DNA of 64,000 bases from Emmonsiellopsis sp. PD_33 (taxonomy: Eukaryota; Ascomycota; Eurotiomycetes; Onygenales; Ajellomycetaceae), in contig JANTQF010000109.1 of NCBI GenBank assembly GCA_032988165.1, forward strand, positions 1 through 64,000, written 5' to 3'. The notes under the pieces were generated by a model, which searched no databases, was not told where the DNA came from, and saw only the letters and a program-made list of their open reading frames with translations. Both the position numbers and the translations under genes were made by a program. Below are positions 43,571 to 55,932 of this stretch, one piece after another. Each line of letters opens with the position of its first letter. The stretch's first letter is position 1.

Positions 43571-46500
43571 AGAGGGTTATTCATGGGACCGCCTTCAAGT
43601 CCGTAACTCACTTAACTGGGTGGGCAGTCGGCACTAAAATTCTGGAAAAACGCCTTAACGCTCGATACTATTACGCTCCGCAGCCGATTAACTGAGTCAA
43701 AGCGTCGACATCGTCATCAGCATAGGAGCACTCGGTTATTATTTGACGGTTCCTGACGGGTGGCAAAAATGGGCTGTCTATCATAGTCAAATCGCTAGCT
43801 AGACGGCCAATAAATGACGGTGGAATGGTTCGAGCTGAATTGTCGAGTAGTTAGGGTGGCTCGGACCTTAAAACCGACCACGAAGTGGGTTTGACTCTCA
43901 AGTGAGGAAATTTCTGTCCCACGCATTCGAGGGGTGAGGTGGCTTCAAGCCTTCCTCGCGATATTCGTGGCTTACATGACGGGCATACTTGGAATATCAA
44001 TGGAAGCAGTGGTTCATGGTAGGTGGGTCTTTCAAGCCATAGCTGAGATTTCTGGTCTTAGACTGGCCGAATTCTGCGGCCAACGTTGGACAATGCAACG
44101 AATTTTTATTTGTTCTTGACTGAGAGGTCCTCCAAGCTTGCTAGAAGACAGACAAGGAGATGAACACAGCTGGATTTGCTAAGGTGGCCCCGCCCCGTCT
44201 TTCAAATTTCGAACTGTCACACGATGCAGGTAAAATCAGGTAAGTAACGAAGGTTGATCAATGAGCTAGGAGTTACGCGGCAAGCTTCAAAGGCGGTCCT
44301 CAAAAACAATCATTGGTATCCGTAATGCATTTACAATGTTGATATGATACACGCAATTTCTTATCATCCAACGCTGCAGAAATTCCTGTTGCTGCCTTCG
44401 GTGGCAAAAAAAACTTTTGGAAAAAAGCAAAAACGAAAAAGTGTCACAGGAAAAAGAAAATTAAAAGAGATGATTCCCATCAACGAGGGATCCACTTACC
44501 GCAGGATAAACAAGTCAGCTCGAAGGGTACTAGCGAAAAAGCGAAATTTCTGAATGAGGGTCCGTCCGTGCAGGGACCCTTGGCCTGGCTGGTCCTTGTA
44601 AGTTGTAACCAAAGCCACGTACGAACCAGGCCTAAAGGAAAATAAAAGATTGTGGGGACGATCAGCAGATCCGGCATCCCTCCGCTAGGGGCACGATCAT
44701 GTGGAGGGGGAAAATTTTTCCCAACTTCACCGCTTTTGACCTTAGTTGCAAGGTGAAACACGCCCCTCTAATCCTGTGTGTTTCTGGCTCCTTGGATGCG
44801 GCTCAAAGTGACGAAATGTGGTATGCGTCCCTTCATGCAAGCAAAATGAGGATCATCGAGTATTATCATTACTATTTTCATCAGCCTGTTTTTTTTTTTT
44901 TTCAGTCCCTCGAGGACGCGTAGTTCCCCATGGTGGAATTGTAAATTAGGAGGCCGGGAGGCTCACAGCTTACTGTTCCTATATTTAGCTTACCAAGTCA
45001 GATAGAGGAGATTTTCTTCCCCGCTTTCAAATTTTTATTTTAAGTCCGTTGCCTTTTGTATGTCCGTGAAATTCCAGCTCGAGGAAACATTGTCAGTAGA
45101 ACCCCACTTTTCAGACCAAATATATGGCGTCATCTGGAGAAAATTTCGATGTCCAGTCAGGAAACCTGGGTAGCGCCCTGTAATCCTGTCAATTTGCGCG
45201 CAAAGCGAGATAGGTGAAATAGAGTTTGGTGTCGCAACACACTTGTCTCATGGGCTAACGCGCCAACATTTGCACACTATCGTTAGGGCGGATCCTCCTT
45301 CCGATATGTCAGAGGATCGCAGTACAAAACCTCGGGCCAGATAACCCTTGCAGGAAATTAGCCATAGATACCTACCACCTACGGTTCATTAGGCTTGCGC
45401 GTTGTTCTCAATGCACCGCCACATAGTTCTCTATGGCAAACAAGCCAAGTGCCTCACAGTTGTGCATTGGTTCCAGACACATGCGACGACTGGATGAGAT
45501 CTAGAGCGGATCCCTGGCTTTTGCTAAAAGTCTGCCAATCAGGGGTTGAGAAGTGGGGGAAGGTGGGCCAATCAAAAAATTAACCTTTCTGGGTCGCCCC
45601 ATTCGCTTGTCGGGAGCTCCACTAGCTTATTTTGACTGCATGGGCATTGGGCACTCGCGTAATTTATTCCAGTTTGACTCCCTTGGCTTGGCTATGTAAT
45701 TTCCTTGGATTCATTGGATGAGGATTAACGAACATCAGCCTCGCATTTCATGAGAATTGTATATTATCCGCTTTTAATTCGCGCATGCTCCCGATTTATT
45801 GTCTTTTTCGTCTCTCCATCCAATGATAAATCAAGAATTTTCTGTTTGCTGCCCAATGACAAGCATCCTTGCTACGAGTATTAGACTTGCTGCGTTGTCC
45901 CTGATTTTGCAAGACTTGAATCCAATTTTTAGATTCGAAGGGCTTGCGGATTCCTATTTTCGGTATCCCGTTGCCTATATCCAATACAACACGCTGATGC
46001 TATACTGGTAATCTCCAGCTCCGGGGCTGTGTTGCAAATGTGGGCTCTCGTCATTGAAGAGATTTTCCAAGTGAGCCAGGGTAAAGGTTGGTATCAGGAG
46101 CCACTGCTCCGTACCCAAATGGTATCGCTTTGTCACAGCGTTAAGAAAACATAAATTTCAGCGGTAAGGAAGAGGGTCCTTGGTTTTGTCAATCAGTTTC
46201 CATTGGCAGACGACTTGAAGAAAAAGTCACCGGGTGTTCAAATAATAATCCAAGGGTTACTATCCATCCTATTGATCTCCCTCCCTGCCATTGACCCTTT
46301 TGATTCGCTACTAGGAATGCTCAAGGAAAGGTGGTACAACAGCGACCTTCACAAGCACCCCAGAAAGTGAAGCGAATGAACGTCGAACAACAAATCTACC
46401 AAATGTTAAATAAACAAATATGTGGTCTTTGGCGTACTGTATGCCTTATTATTTCCCACAAACCTCGGCAGTGCTCTCGTTTCGGCAAAGGATGGAGATT

Positions 46501-49281
46501 TCTGTGTCCCCCTATCATCCCATAGATCTGCCAGCTTCTTGGTCAGCATCCTCACCCACAGCCTCAATTTAGTGACTTTCAATGCCCATTTTTTATCGAA
46601 CTGCTCTCATAGTGCTAAATTTGCCAAGTCTTGAAACTGCGTCTTCCATCGGTCAGAAGTTCAATATGAACCGTTGATATCCGGCTTCATTTTACCTCCA
46701 GCAAAGCATGAAGGGGAAAAAAAGGCTCCTACAGCCATCGGTGACCGCTTCCGTGGCTGAGGCATCGCAAAAAAGTCAATGGCCGCTCCATGTGATGGGT
46801 CTCTTGCTCGATCCGACCATAGGGATCCATGCAGAGCAAGATGAGTTGTCGGCCCCTTACATATCCATAGTCAACAATTCTAGTCCTTGCCCACCCATGA
46901 CCCTACCCCTTACTTCGAAAGCAACCATCCTCGCATCCTCAGGTTGCAAATAACGGGGTCTTTACAAGAGAATTATTCGCAGATCCCGGCGGGTTGAAGT
47001 CGACAGCAGTTCTATCCCACATAACTAACTAGCCGCGTGTTTTACAAGGAACGTAAAGCGAGGAAGCCTGAAGCCTGAGGGTAGATGTGATGGATTCGAT
47101 GGCCGGGATATGTTTGACGAGATTCTCCACACCTGCATAACTCCCTGAGTCGCGACGGCCACGTGCATGTATATGGATACCAGGACTTAATTCTGCCCTA
47201 CATCAGGGCAGCATCAACCCCTTACTCGGTGTCGCCTGGTCCGGACATCGCTTCCGCATCCAGTCAAGGCCGCAAGATAGGGGCCCGAACCGGCGGCCTA
47301 AGCGCCGTTGGGGATTTGCCAACAGGATTGCCAGCGGCCCAGCGTTGACTCCGTTAACTCCCATGAGATCGCCAAAATCAAAAGTTGCACACCACAGATG
47401 ATCACTCGCATTGGAACGTCACTCCACGCGAAATAAGCAAATGAACTAATCTGAATGGAGGCAACTTCCGTTACCCCCGATGTACTAGGCTCAAGGATGC
47501 TTTCGACCTCTTTGCTTCATTCCACACTACCCTCACCAACGGAGACAGTCCCAATCGCCCCACTCCGTACATCTGCTGCGTCTACTGTGGGAAGTGTTGA
47601 CGACGGAGAGAGAGGAAAAGGCTCTACTCATCCTCCCCGGTCCCCAACCGCCAAATCCCAGCATCGCCTAACGAGTGGGGTCGTCTCCCCCGGTTGATCT
47701 ACCCAAGAAATCTCTTTCCACCCAGGGTCGTGGATGTACAGGGTAATCCTACTCAGACTACAATGATGGGCCGTGGGCCACGAGGTTGACAAGATGTCTC
47801 AGATAGCAGGGGCCGGTAATCGAGTGATAATCCGGCGGAGGCGGATGTAATCCGTAGTATGTATGCTTTCAAACCACAATGGAAGACTTTGAATTACCGC
47901 CATCGGTTTTTCTTTCTCTGGAATTACGATTACAGAAACGAGTCTGAGTGGAAGCATAGTGGGCATGGCATACAAACGCGATACAAGCATAGTTTGAAAT
48001 AAACTATCCAACTGAGGCTTTGTGTCGTATCTCCAAAATTTTGGCCTTTAACAATCACATGCATGGAGATATCGGTTACCTGCAGCGCTTAGACAACGCA
48101 TCTTACAAGATTGGGTTCGGGGATAACTTCCCGCCAACCTTAAACACGAGAAACTTTTCGTGAACCATTTCAAGAGTGATGTAACTACCAGATCCAATGG
48201 GGGAAAAACTTTCCGTCTCCCGCTCCATTGGAAATACACCCCCGGAACCCGGGGTGGGCTGAAAGTTTAGCCTGATATTGCGAAACGGCTGCCAACCCGC
48301 CGCCCCCGTCGCGACACATATTTTTATCCGGGCTGGATGAATACTAGTAGGCTAGCAGAATAGCATGCGACGGAACGCCGATTGCCTATCCCAGCACACA
48401 GCCCCCCATGTTCATTCTCCCGGCTCGATTTCGCCCCGTTGAGCCTCGCCTTATAGTATGCTTGTCGTTATAGGGATTGGTGAAATGTTCAACGGTAACT
48501 AATGATGATGTGACAGCTTGCATGGGTTTAATCCAATTATGCATGAAATGTTTCGATGGGAAGGGAGTTCATTCAGCCCTAAAGTTTATCTATCTTTTGG
48601 CGACAGGATATGCCTAAAGCACACACAACCCTGGCGGCGCAATTTAGCTCGAATAACATAATGATCAATCAGGCCATCCACCCCAAGAGGTCAGTTAATG
48701 TACGCTCCTCCTGCACTGCTGTATCTAGCGGCGCCTTGGGCCACAAAATCTGCCTTGTTCAGGTGCTTGTCATTCTATCCCCTTACATACTACATGTATG
48801 TACGTGCAAGTAGCACCCCTTACTTCCTCAGCAGAAAACATGGGCTGGGATGGATCCCCGTTTCTCCCACCCATCCCTGGCCACCCTGCTAGCAATAACC
48901 AACTCAACCCTATCTAACCACCAACCCCGGAGAGCATGGAATAATAAACCAACAATGAAACCAAGGCCCAGGAAGAACCCTTGCCTGCATAGCTACTAGT
49001 ACCCTAGCCATTGTCATGACCCAGGGCCAAACATCCCACCTGCCCCCCTTGCGTCTGTCCTGACTCACCCCTACTCACCCACGTAAGCCCCTGACGAACA
49101 CGAACTCTTCCATCTGCCCCTCCTGGACTTCGTAGCTAAAGCGCTGACGCATGCCCAAATAAGCCTCGCAAAGTTGACCTTACATGGGAGGATATCTCCG
49201 TTTTTTTAATTTTATTCCTTTAAAAAAGAGAAAGAAAAACATCAGGGATAGGAGATGATGCTTGTTCCTTCTATATCCCAT

Positions 49282-49300
49282 ACACACACACACACACACA
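49282..49300. repeat. CA dinucleotide microsatellite
   Basis: An uninterrupted AC/CA tract of 19 bases, followed by a TA-rich stretch. Ordinary microsatellite. Confidence 0.9.
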
Positions 49301-50376
49301 TGTATATCTATATAATGGATATATATACTCCTAGCAGGGAATAAACACATTCCCCCCCCAGCGCCGCACCGCGCCTATCTAATGCCCATCAACATATGTA
49401 ATTACATACACACGCAGTGACCCATGTACATGTACATACATACATCCCACCTAAACCCATCATCCCACGAAACCCGTTAGGGATATACCCCCGTTCTCTC
49501 TTCCATCCAACACTAACCCAACTAGCTCGGGCCTGATGTGTTCGTCTCGCGCAGGACTCGGAAATTCCTCGCTCCCGTTGGCTGCAGGATTGAGCTGAGG
49601 GCCAGGGAAAGAAAGATGGGATGTATGTGGGGTGCAGGGAAAAGAGAGAGATAGATTGGAAAGTGAAGTTGCTTTTACAGGAGTTTTTTGTAAGCTGTGT
49701 CGTATCGATAGGTTGTCTGTTGTGGCTTGAAATGTCTGGCATAGATGGGGTTGGAAAGTAATATACATACATACATACAAAAGGGTCTCAGGGTACATAG
49801 GACTTCAAAGAAGATAAGGTGGGGATACATGGCGTGGGAAGAGGGGGAGAGGATGGGGAGATGCAAGGGTTAGGTGGAATTAAGACATAGAAGAAGATAA
49901 TATAGAAAAGGGGGGAAATAGAAAAGAAGAGAAAGAAAATGAAAAAGAACAAGAAACCCTGATATTCCCGTGCCGCCTGAAACCCCATTTACCAAAATCC
50001 CATGAGTAAATAATAGTACATCTAATTCAGTTCTTGAACAAACCCTGACAGAAAAGAAAAGAAAACAGAAGGAAAGGAAAACATCACAATAATACAGGTA
50101 ATTGTCCCAAGAAAAGAAAACGTCGAAGCACCCTATTTTGTAGTCTAGAAAACCCAGAGAGGAACACCTATACTCAAAGGGTCCAATAAATGTTCTATCA
50201 AATCCCGTGCGCCGGATAAAATGCAAATGAAAGAAGTGGGGAGGATGGGTGGTGGAAAAGGTGAAATTTCGTCGGAATATTCACCAACAGCGGCTTTTGT
50301 TTCCGGGAAGGTGAGGAAAGGTGCTTGCTAAAAGTACATTGACGGGTGAGGGGTGGTGGTGGTGGTGGTGAGGTGG

Positions 50377-51677
50377 TTACGCTGTTGCGCCGCATAGCCG
50401 TAGAATCATTTCGTACCTGCGAAATTTAGATATTAGCAAATGTGCAACCAAGATTATCCCATCGGTTGATGATGGTAAACTTACATTCCAAACATGATCG
50501 CGGCACTTGGAACGACACGAAGAAGATGGGGTGTCAACCCCCCGTATAGACCCGCCATCCCCTCCTCTTTGAAAACAAGTCGGAAGCATTGAACCAGGCC
50601 GGTGTACTTCATCTGTGCCTTTCCTCCAGAAACGGACACAGTAGGGGCCAGCCGCAACCGCGTCCGTACAACTTCGTGAGGATATGTGACAGTAGCAGCA
50701 AAGAATTTGGCAAAGCCAGCCGCAAAGAGTTTTCCTCCCCATACTTCGGCATCGTCAATCCAGCTGCTCACGTGCTTCGAATCGGCAAGTCGTCGAGCTT
50801 CCCGCTCGGCTAGTGCTCTCTTCATCTGCTCGTACAGGACCCACTGCAGGGTGCTCTCAGTAACTCCGAGATATGAGGCGGAGAGGCCACGGTAGAGTCC
50901 ACGGATTCCCTCGTGGCGCACTGTCTGTCTAATGCAATCCCAACTATTCTTATACTGGCGACCCCGTCCGGGGACATTTGAAGCACTCGACTTGTCAAGC
51001 TGCAACCGGGTTTTAACTAGCCAGATAGGGTTCGTAGCAGTTCCTGTGACAATACCAGCCATTGCGGCAGCACTCAGGTGTACGCCGATAGGAGAGGTTG
51101 CAGGGTCATAGCCAAAGTACTCGTTTATCAAACGCTTCCCGTTTCCGTAAGCAAAGAAATTTATCGATCTTGCCGGAACGACGCCTATTAGGTTAGGCCC
51201 CAGGCCTTTGAAGAGTCCCCGCCATCCCTCGTGGACGTGGATCGTCCGGAGCATCTGAAGCGTTTCAGTGAAATGGAGCATCGCGCTGCGCGGAAGGGAA
51301 AGGACCGATGTCGTCTGTGGCAAGGGATGCGACTCGCGGAGGGCGCGGAGTTGCGCCTGGTAAAAGTCGGATTGAAGACGGGTTTTGAGGACATCGAGGG
51401 GACATGTAAGAGTAGCTGCAGTCATTCCGCCGACACTATTGATACGAAGTTAGCACTGTGCGGCGAAGGACCCGGGCAGTCCGGGAAGTATATAGACATA
51501 CCCTCCAGCAAGGAAGTGCGCCCATGATTTTGCATCGGCTTTCTCTACAGGCCGGGGAACAACTTCCATGTCGTCAGTCTCACCCTGCGGAAGTAGCAGG
51601 GTCTGGCTCGAACTTGGCTTCTGTTTGTCCAGTTGAGCGCGCCTGGAAGCGTCGGGGGGGTGTGAAGAAAACGTCAT
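50377..51677 (-). CDS. RIM2: Mitochondrial pyrimidine nucleotide carrier
   Basis: Inner-membrane carrier of the SLC25 family (Rim2/SLC25A33-36 group) that exchanges pyrimidine nucleotides and supports mitochondrial DNA and iron metabolism. Exons on the minus strand: 51677-51502, 51435-50485 and 50416-50377, total 388 residues. Three carrier repeats each show the signature: PLDVLKTRLQ, PIWLVKTRLQ and PHEVVRTRLR, with the second-half motifs GWRGLFKGLGPNLIG, GIRGLYRGLSASYLG and GMAGLYGGLTPHLLR. The long loop between the first signature and LQMLRTIH, and the N-terminal extension with a basic, Ser-rich start (MTFSSHPPDASRRAQ), are usual in Rim2 orthologues. The last exon (MYEMILRLCGATA) completes the sixth helix. 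An in-frame GTG-type upstream extension is possible but I use ATG 51677. Confidence 0.92.
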
Positions 51678-52649
51678 GATAAACTTTTGAGGAAAGGAGA
51701 AGAACACTCAAAACTCCGTTCTGAACAGGAAAACAAGAACGCAGACGGGAATATAATTAAAAATATTACACAAGTAAGGGGGTTATCATAGTAGAAGCGC
51801 GAAGACAACCGGGCAGGGAAGAAATGCGACGGCGAGGTCGAGGTCGTCCGCGATAAGGGAGGTGAGCCCGGGAATTTTTTATCGGCCAAAAATTTCGCCG
51901 GACGCGGTTGTTCCGCGCCGATGCGGCTTAGCGCGCGGACATTAAGGTTTCTTGGCGCGATGTGCGCTTGTATGTCACGTGATATCAGGTGCTGTCATTG
52001 AATGGACATGAAAGGATCAAATCATACCGAGGATGATGCTAACTACGAGGTCATAGAAAGGTTCTTGTTGGTGCTTGATGGACATGATGATGAATATACA
52101 ATTTGGAATCACCAGCATCCCGATGTGCCGAGAAGCCGCTACTACATGGACCTCCTGAGCGTCCCAAGCCTAGGTTCCTCACGCCCAATTGTTACTCTGA
52201 ACATTGGGTTCCGGGGCTATTTATCTGGGCGGGTCGAGTTGCAGGATATGGCATAAGTTGAACGGTCATTGTTCCCGTCATGCGTCGAAATACCATGGCA
52301 AGTACCAATCCGTAGACTAAAACCGACTAGAGACCCAAATAACACAAGTCCCCAAAGATATATGGCTGAATGAATCAAGGCGTCCATAACTCTTGCAACA
52401 CGACTGACATCACAACGACTCACGCAATAACCGGCACAGCTCCCAGCACCTGAAAATTTTGAGAACAAGTTGAAACGACTCCATTGCTTTAAAAAATTAA
52501 TTTTCTCATGGTCGGGAATCTAGAGGCTACACTGGACATGTTGGTGAAGCCTGTGTTCCGCATCGCCCAGCGCAAAACACTGTTCACCGTAACATAGAAA
52601 AAATCGTTAAAAAAAGAGGAAAACCCAAAAACCATACAGCGCTTTTTCT
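51678..52649. other. Intergenic, RIM2 5' to RPL21 3'
   Basis: About 970 bp with the RIM2 promoter on the left and the RPL21 3' UTR on the right. Contains one small ORF (52002-52256), listed separately. Nothing else recognised. Confidence 0.4.
52002..52256 (+). CDS. Possible small hypothetical protein
   Basis: 84-codon frame with ATG start (MDMKGSNHTEDDANYEV) and a fairly natural composition, acidic in its N-terminal half. No signal peptide, membrane segment or known motif. No overlapping gene competes for the space, but no splice partners or family resemblance support it. It may be a real short gene or chance. Confidence 0.27.
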   Translation: MDMKGSNHTEDDANYEVIERFLLVLDGHDDEYTIWNHQHPDVPRSRYYMDLLSVPSLGSSRPIVTLNIGFRGYLSGRVELQDMA

Positions 52650-53403
52650 TTAGATAGTCGTCTCGTATGGGATGGGTGTGATCGTCTCTGGCAGGTTGCC
52701 CGCGGTGCTCACTGTTCTCGCCTCCCGGGGTCCGACGGGCTGTCTCTTCAAGTGGACGTGGATGCCCTCCTCCTTGGCCTTGCGCTTCTTGACGGCGTTC
52801 TCCTTGACCCGGTTGATGAACTCTTCTCTCGATCGGGAGTGGGAGACGTGCTCGATACGGACGTTGACGCGCTTCTCCATGTATCGGTTGCCGACGCGCT
52901 TGTAGATGATGATTCCGACGGCGGACTTGGTCACGTTGTAGACGACACCGGTCTTTCCGTGGTAGATCTTGAATGGCATACTATAAACACATCTCATCTC
53001 AGCTCCTTGTTCGTCCATTCTCTAATTGTGCTCGTGTATCGATTGGGGGGGCCTCGGGATGGAACTCGTCCTCGCCCCTCTAGCAAGATCGCGATTCGAA
53101 ACTGGGAAATTGGTACTGACCCCTTCTGGACTGCGCCGTTGACTTTGATATCCACGATGTCACCGACACTATGCACCTCGTTAGCTTCCGGACCCCAAAC
53201 AGCAACCCCAGCCGCCAGAATATCTCGTACCGGTAGACTCTCATGTACGTGGAGAGAGGGATGACACCCTTCTTCTTGAAGTCGCGGGAGAAGGCATACT
53301 AGACGCAGAGCTGGAGTTAGCACATGGCGGGCCAGGGAGGTCGTGCAAACGCAGCGGGCGAGCATACCCGAGTGCCGGCTCTCAAACCGTGTGAGTGACC
53401 CAT
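52650..53403 (-). CDS. RPL21: 60S ribosomal protein L21 (eL21)
   Basis: Large-subunit ribosomal protein. Four exons on the minus strand: 53403-53368, 53298-53231, 53168-53121 and 52980-52650, total 160 residues, the standard length. It starts MGHSHGLRAGTR, then YAFSRDFKKKGVIPLSTYMR, YRVGDIVDIKVNGAVQKGMP, and FKIYHGKTGVVYNVTKSAVG in the last exon; the C-terminus is LPETITPIPYETTI. Exons 2 and 3 are only 68 and 48 bp and no long ORF covers them. All junctions are GT-AG and fall within conserved sequence. Divergently arranged with RPS9, 287 bp between start codons. Confidence 0.96.
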
Positions 53404-53690
53404 CTCGACGGTGGTGGTGTGGTGATATGGCGATTGTCGACGTCGAAGGAACTCAGCGCTGCGACGGATGTTGGAGACAGCTGCGGACTGTTGATTTTCG
53501 CTTAGGCCGACCGTGTGCGGGCTCAGCCCTAACCGCCGCCCAGAACGGCCTAGCGCGAGGATTCTGCCCGCCCACCACGGCTAAGCGAGATATCATGACC
53601 AGAGCCTCACCATCGCCAAATTCGACGGATTCTTCGACACTCGACCTCAACGCCCACGACAACCCGGATTGCGCCGCCCATTTCACAGCC
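53404..53690. promoter_or_regulatory. Bidirectional RPL21/RPS9 promoter with telobox-like site
   Basis: 287 bp separate the two ribosomal-protein start codons, so both genes must share promoter space. AGCCCTAACC at 53525-53534 is telobox-like and lies about 120 bp before RPL21 and 165 bp before RPS9. The segment is GC-rich without a clear TATA box. Function is inferred from layout. Confidence 0.6.
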
Positions 53691-54642
53691 ATGGCCCCGT
53701 GAGTGCTCCCGTGTGTCCGTCTGCAACGATGCGGCATTCTAACCGTGATTTCTTGTGTTTAGACGCTCCTACTCCAAGACCTACAAGGTCCCTCGTCGCC
53801 GTAAGTAGCAGACATGCACCCCTTGGCTTGACACAGCGCGCTATAAAATTGGAATACTAACACCTGTTTTTTTTCTTTAGCATTCGAGTCGGCTCGTCTG
53901 TTAGTACTCTCCGGCCACTGAGCAGCAGCTTGCCTCTGCTTAAGTCGTTGCGCATGATTTCCTAACCCGCCTTCGCTAGTGACTCCGAATTGAAGATCGT
54001 TGGCGAATATGGCCTCCGCAACAAGCGCGAGGTCTGGCGTGTCCAGCTGACTCTGTCCAAGATCCGTCGTGCTGCTCGGTATGGATACCACAATTTTCCC
54101 CTGGGATATGCTAGTTTTTGGCGGAAGCGAAAATTAATACGTTTGTGTTTTTTTTTTTAGTGAGCTTCTCACTCTTGACGAGAAGGATCCCAAGCGTCTC
54201 TTCGAGGGTAACGCCTTGATTCGCCGTCTTGTTCGCGTCGGTGTCCTTGACGAGTCCCGCATGAAGCTCGATTACGTCTTGGCCCTCAAGGTTGAGGACT
54301 TCTTGGAGCGCCGTCTCCAGACCCAGGTCTACCAGCTCGGCCTGGCCAAGTCCATCCACCACGCCCGTGTCCTCATCAAGCAGCGCCACATCCGGTAGGT
54401 CTCCTGCAATACAATATATGAACCTCCCATGACGGCATTTTTCTAATTTGGTGTGTGTCTGCAGTGTTGGAAAGCAAATCGTCAATGTTCCTTCCTTCGT
54501 CGTTCGTCTCGATTCCCAGAAGCACATCGACTTTGCTCTCACCTCGCCGTTCGGTGGAGGCCGCCCCGGCCGTGTCCAGAGAAAGCGCGCCAAGGCCGCT
54601 CAGGGTGGTGATGAGGGTGAGGAGGAGGAGGATGAGGAGTAG
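53691..54642 (+). CDS. RPS9: 40S ribosomal protein S9 (uS4)
   Basis: Small-subunit protein near the mRNA entry channel, important for decoding accuracy. Six exons: 53691-53698, 53763-53800, 53881-53899, 53980-54078, 54161-54394 and 54465-54642, total 191 residues, normal for uS4. It reads MAPRSYSKTYKVPRR, PFESARL, DSELKIVGEYGLRNKREVWR, IRRAARELLTLDEKDPKRLF, then the S4 RNA-binding domain LDYVLALKVEDFLERRLQTQ...HHARVLIKQRHIRVGKQIVN, and an acidic tail EGEEEEDEE. Exons of 8, 38 and 19 bp at the start are typical of intron-rich fungal ribosomal genes and all keep frame. Convergent with SOS7, 241 bp apart. Confidence 0.97.
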
Positions 54643-54883
54643 ATTATTTCTTTACAACTAGGCGTATCTATGGAGGGAAATGGTTTTACTACTCTTCAGC
54701 ATACCCTGATGTAGGATCAAAAAAGAATAAAATTTTTATGAGAATGAATAATTCACAACGATCCGTTTCCCTAGCCATGTCTTTATCGGAGAATATATCT
54801 CGACTATCCATTGCCATAAACGCCTGCCAGCGCCCCTTGCATAACCATCCAGAACGCCATTGCCCAAAAACCAATATTACAAC

Positions 54884-55932
54884 CTATCCCTCAACCCCAA
54901 CTAAATCCTTCAACCCCTTCTCCGCACCTCTATACCACCTCCCCATCTCCTCCAACCCATCACTCTCCCCCTCCTGCTTCCTCCTCTGCGCCTCCTTCGC
55001 CTGCGCCACAGTCTCAGTTTTCTTCCTCTCCAACCGCGCGAGCTCCCGCTCCACAGCATCCGCCTCCCTGGTACTCCGCGGCAGCGACGAATTCACCGAC
55101 GCTAGCTGCCGGTCCAGACTAGCCAATTCCGCCTCCCGCTCCGCGAGCAGTTTCAGCGTTGCTGGCAATGGAAGGCCCTGTGTAGACGACGACAGTCCGG
55201 ATTCTGACATGCCGGATTGCGACTCATGTGCTGCGGCGCGGAGGGTGGAGATGGTGGATTCGAGGTTTGCTATTGACGTTGGGAGGGAGGAGAGTTGGGT
55301 AGTTTGTAGTTGGACTTTTTTGTAGCCTATTTTATTGGAATATAGAAGAATTGTTAGTAAAAAAAACCAAACACATGGGCGCAATGGGTTTGGTTTAAAA
55401 AATATAGAGGGGAAACTCTCACGGGTCGCCAACGTCCTCCCCATCCGTCCCATTTCCTCAACCATAAGTCTGACATCCTCCTTTTGCTGGCGGAGCTGCT
55501 CCTTCGCCTGCGCCAGCTCTGCCTCGAGTTCTACATTCTCCTGATGACCCACGACGAGCGGGGGGTCTCCAACGATTGCGCGCAGGAATTTTTCCTTGGT
55601 GACCTGCTCGAGATATGAGAAGCGGAGTTTCGAGAAGAGTTCCTTTTTTTTTATATGAATAGGTTAGCCAGTATGTCTAGGCGGGCGGACTATACGCGGT
55701 TGAAGACAGCGCGCGGGGCGATTACCTTGTAATGTGTCAGATCAGCCTCCAACGTCGCCGGCGTTGGGCTCTCAAATGCATCCGTAGACACATCTGAGCG
55801 CCGCTTGGATGGCGACTGGGTTGAATTGGCTGTGGAAGAGATAGGTTCGCTGATTCTGAGAATTGAGAGGCGCGTATCGGGGCCGGCTGCTTGCACTGCG
55901 GCGAGGGCTTGGGAGGGAGAAGTGGGAGCCAT
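54884..55932 (-). CDS. SOS7: Kinetochore protein Sos7-like
   Basis: Coiled-coil kinetochore protein of the Sos7 family, partner of Spc7/KNL1 in fungi. Exons on the minus strand: 55932-55726, 55642-55423 and 55326-54884, total 289 residues. The conserved block begins at HYKELFSKLRFSYLEQVTKE and continues with KFLRAIVGDPPLVV and HQENVELEAELAQ, crossing intron 1 in phase 0. From about residue 105 on it is mostly heptad-rich coiled coil (KEQLRQQKEDVRLMVEEMGR; EREAELASLDRQLASVNSSL; READAVERELARLERKK). The N-terminal 65 residues are Ser/Thr/Pro-rich and probably disordered. Length is in the range of filamentous-fungal Sos7. Identification rests on the LFSKLRFSYLEQVTKEKFLRAIV-type block, recalled as diagnostic of the family; it should be confirmed by profile search. 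Confidence 0.75.

Larger units (their letters stand above)
39010..50376. other. Long gene-free accessory interval
   Basis: About 11.4 kb without a gene I can support. CpG content is normal, unlike in the transposon. Open frames are short and unrelated (for example 132 codons minus at 40794-41192, 136 codons plus at 42095-42505) and show no domains. Landmarks: an imperfect hairpin at 39222-39286, clustered inverted repeats at 43310-43570, a T-run near 44891, a CA microsatellite at 49282-49300, and an ATAC-type repeat near 49761-49779. The RIM2 3' region lies at the right end. It may hold old, unrecognisable transposon remains or non-coding transcripts. Confidence 0.45.
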
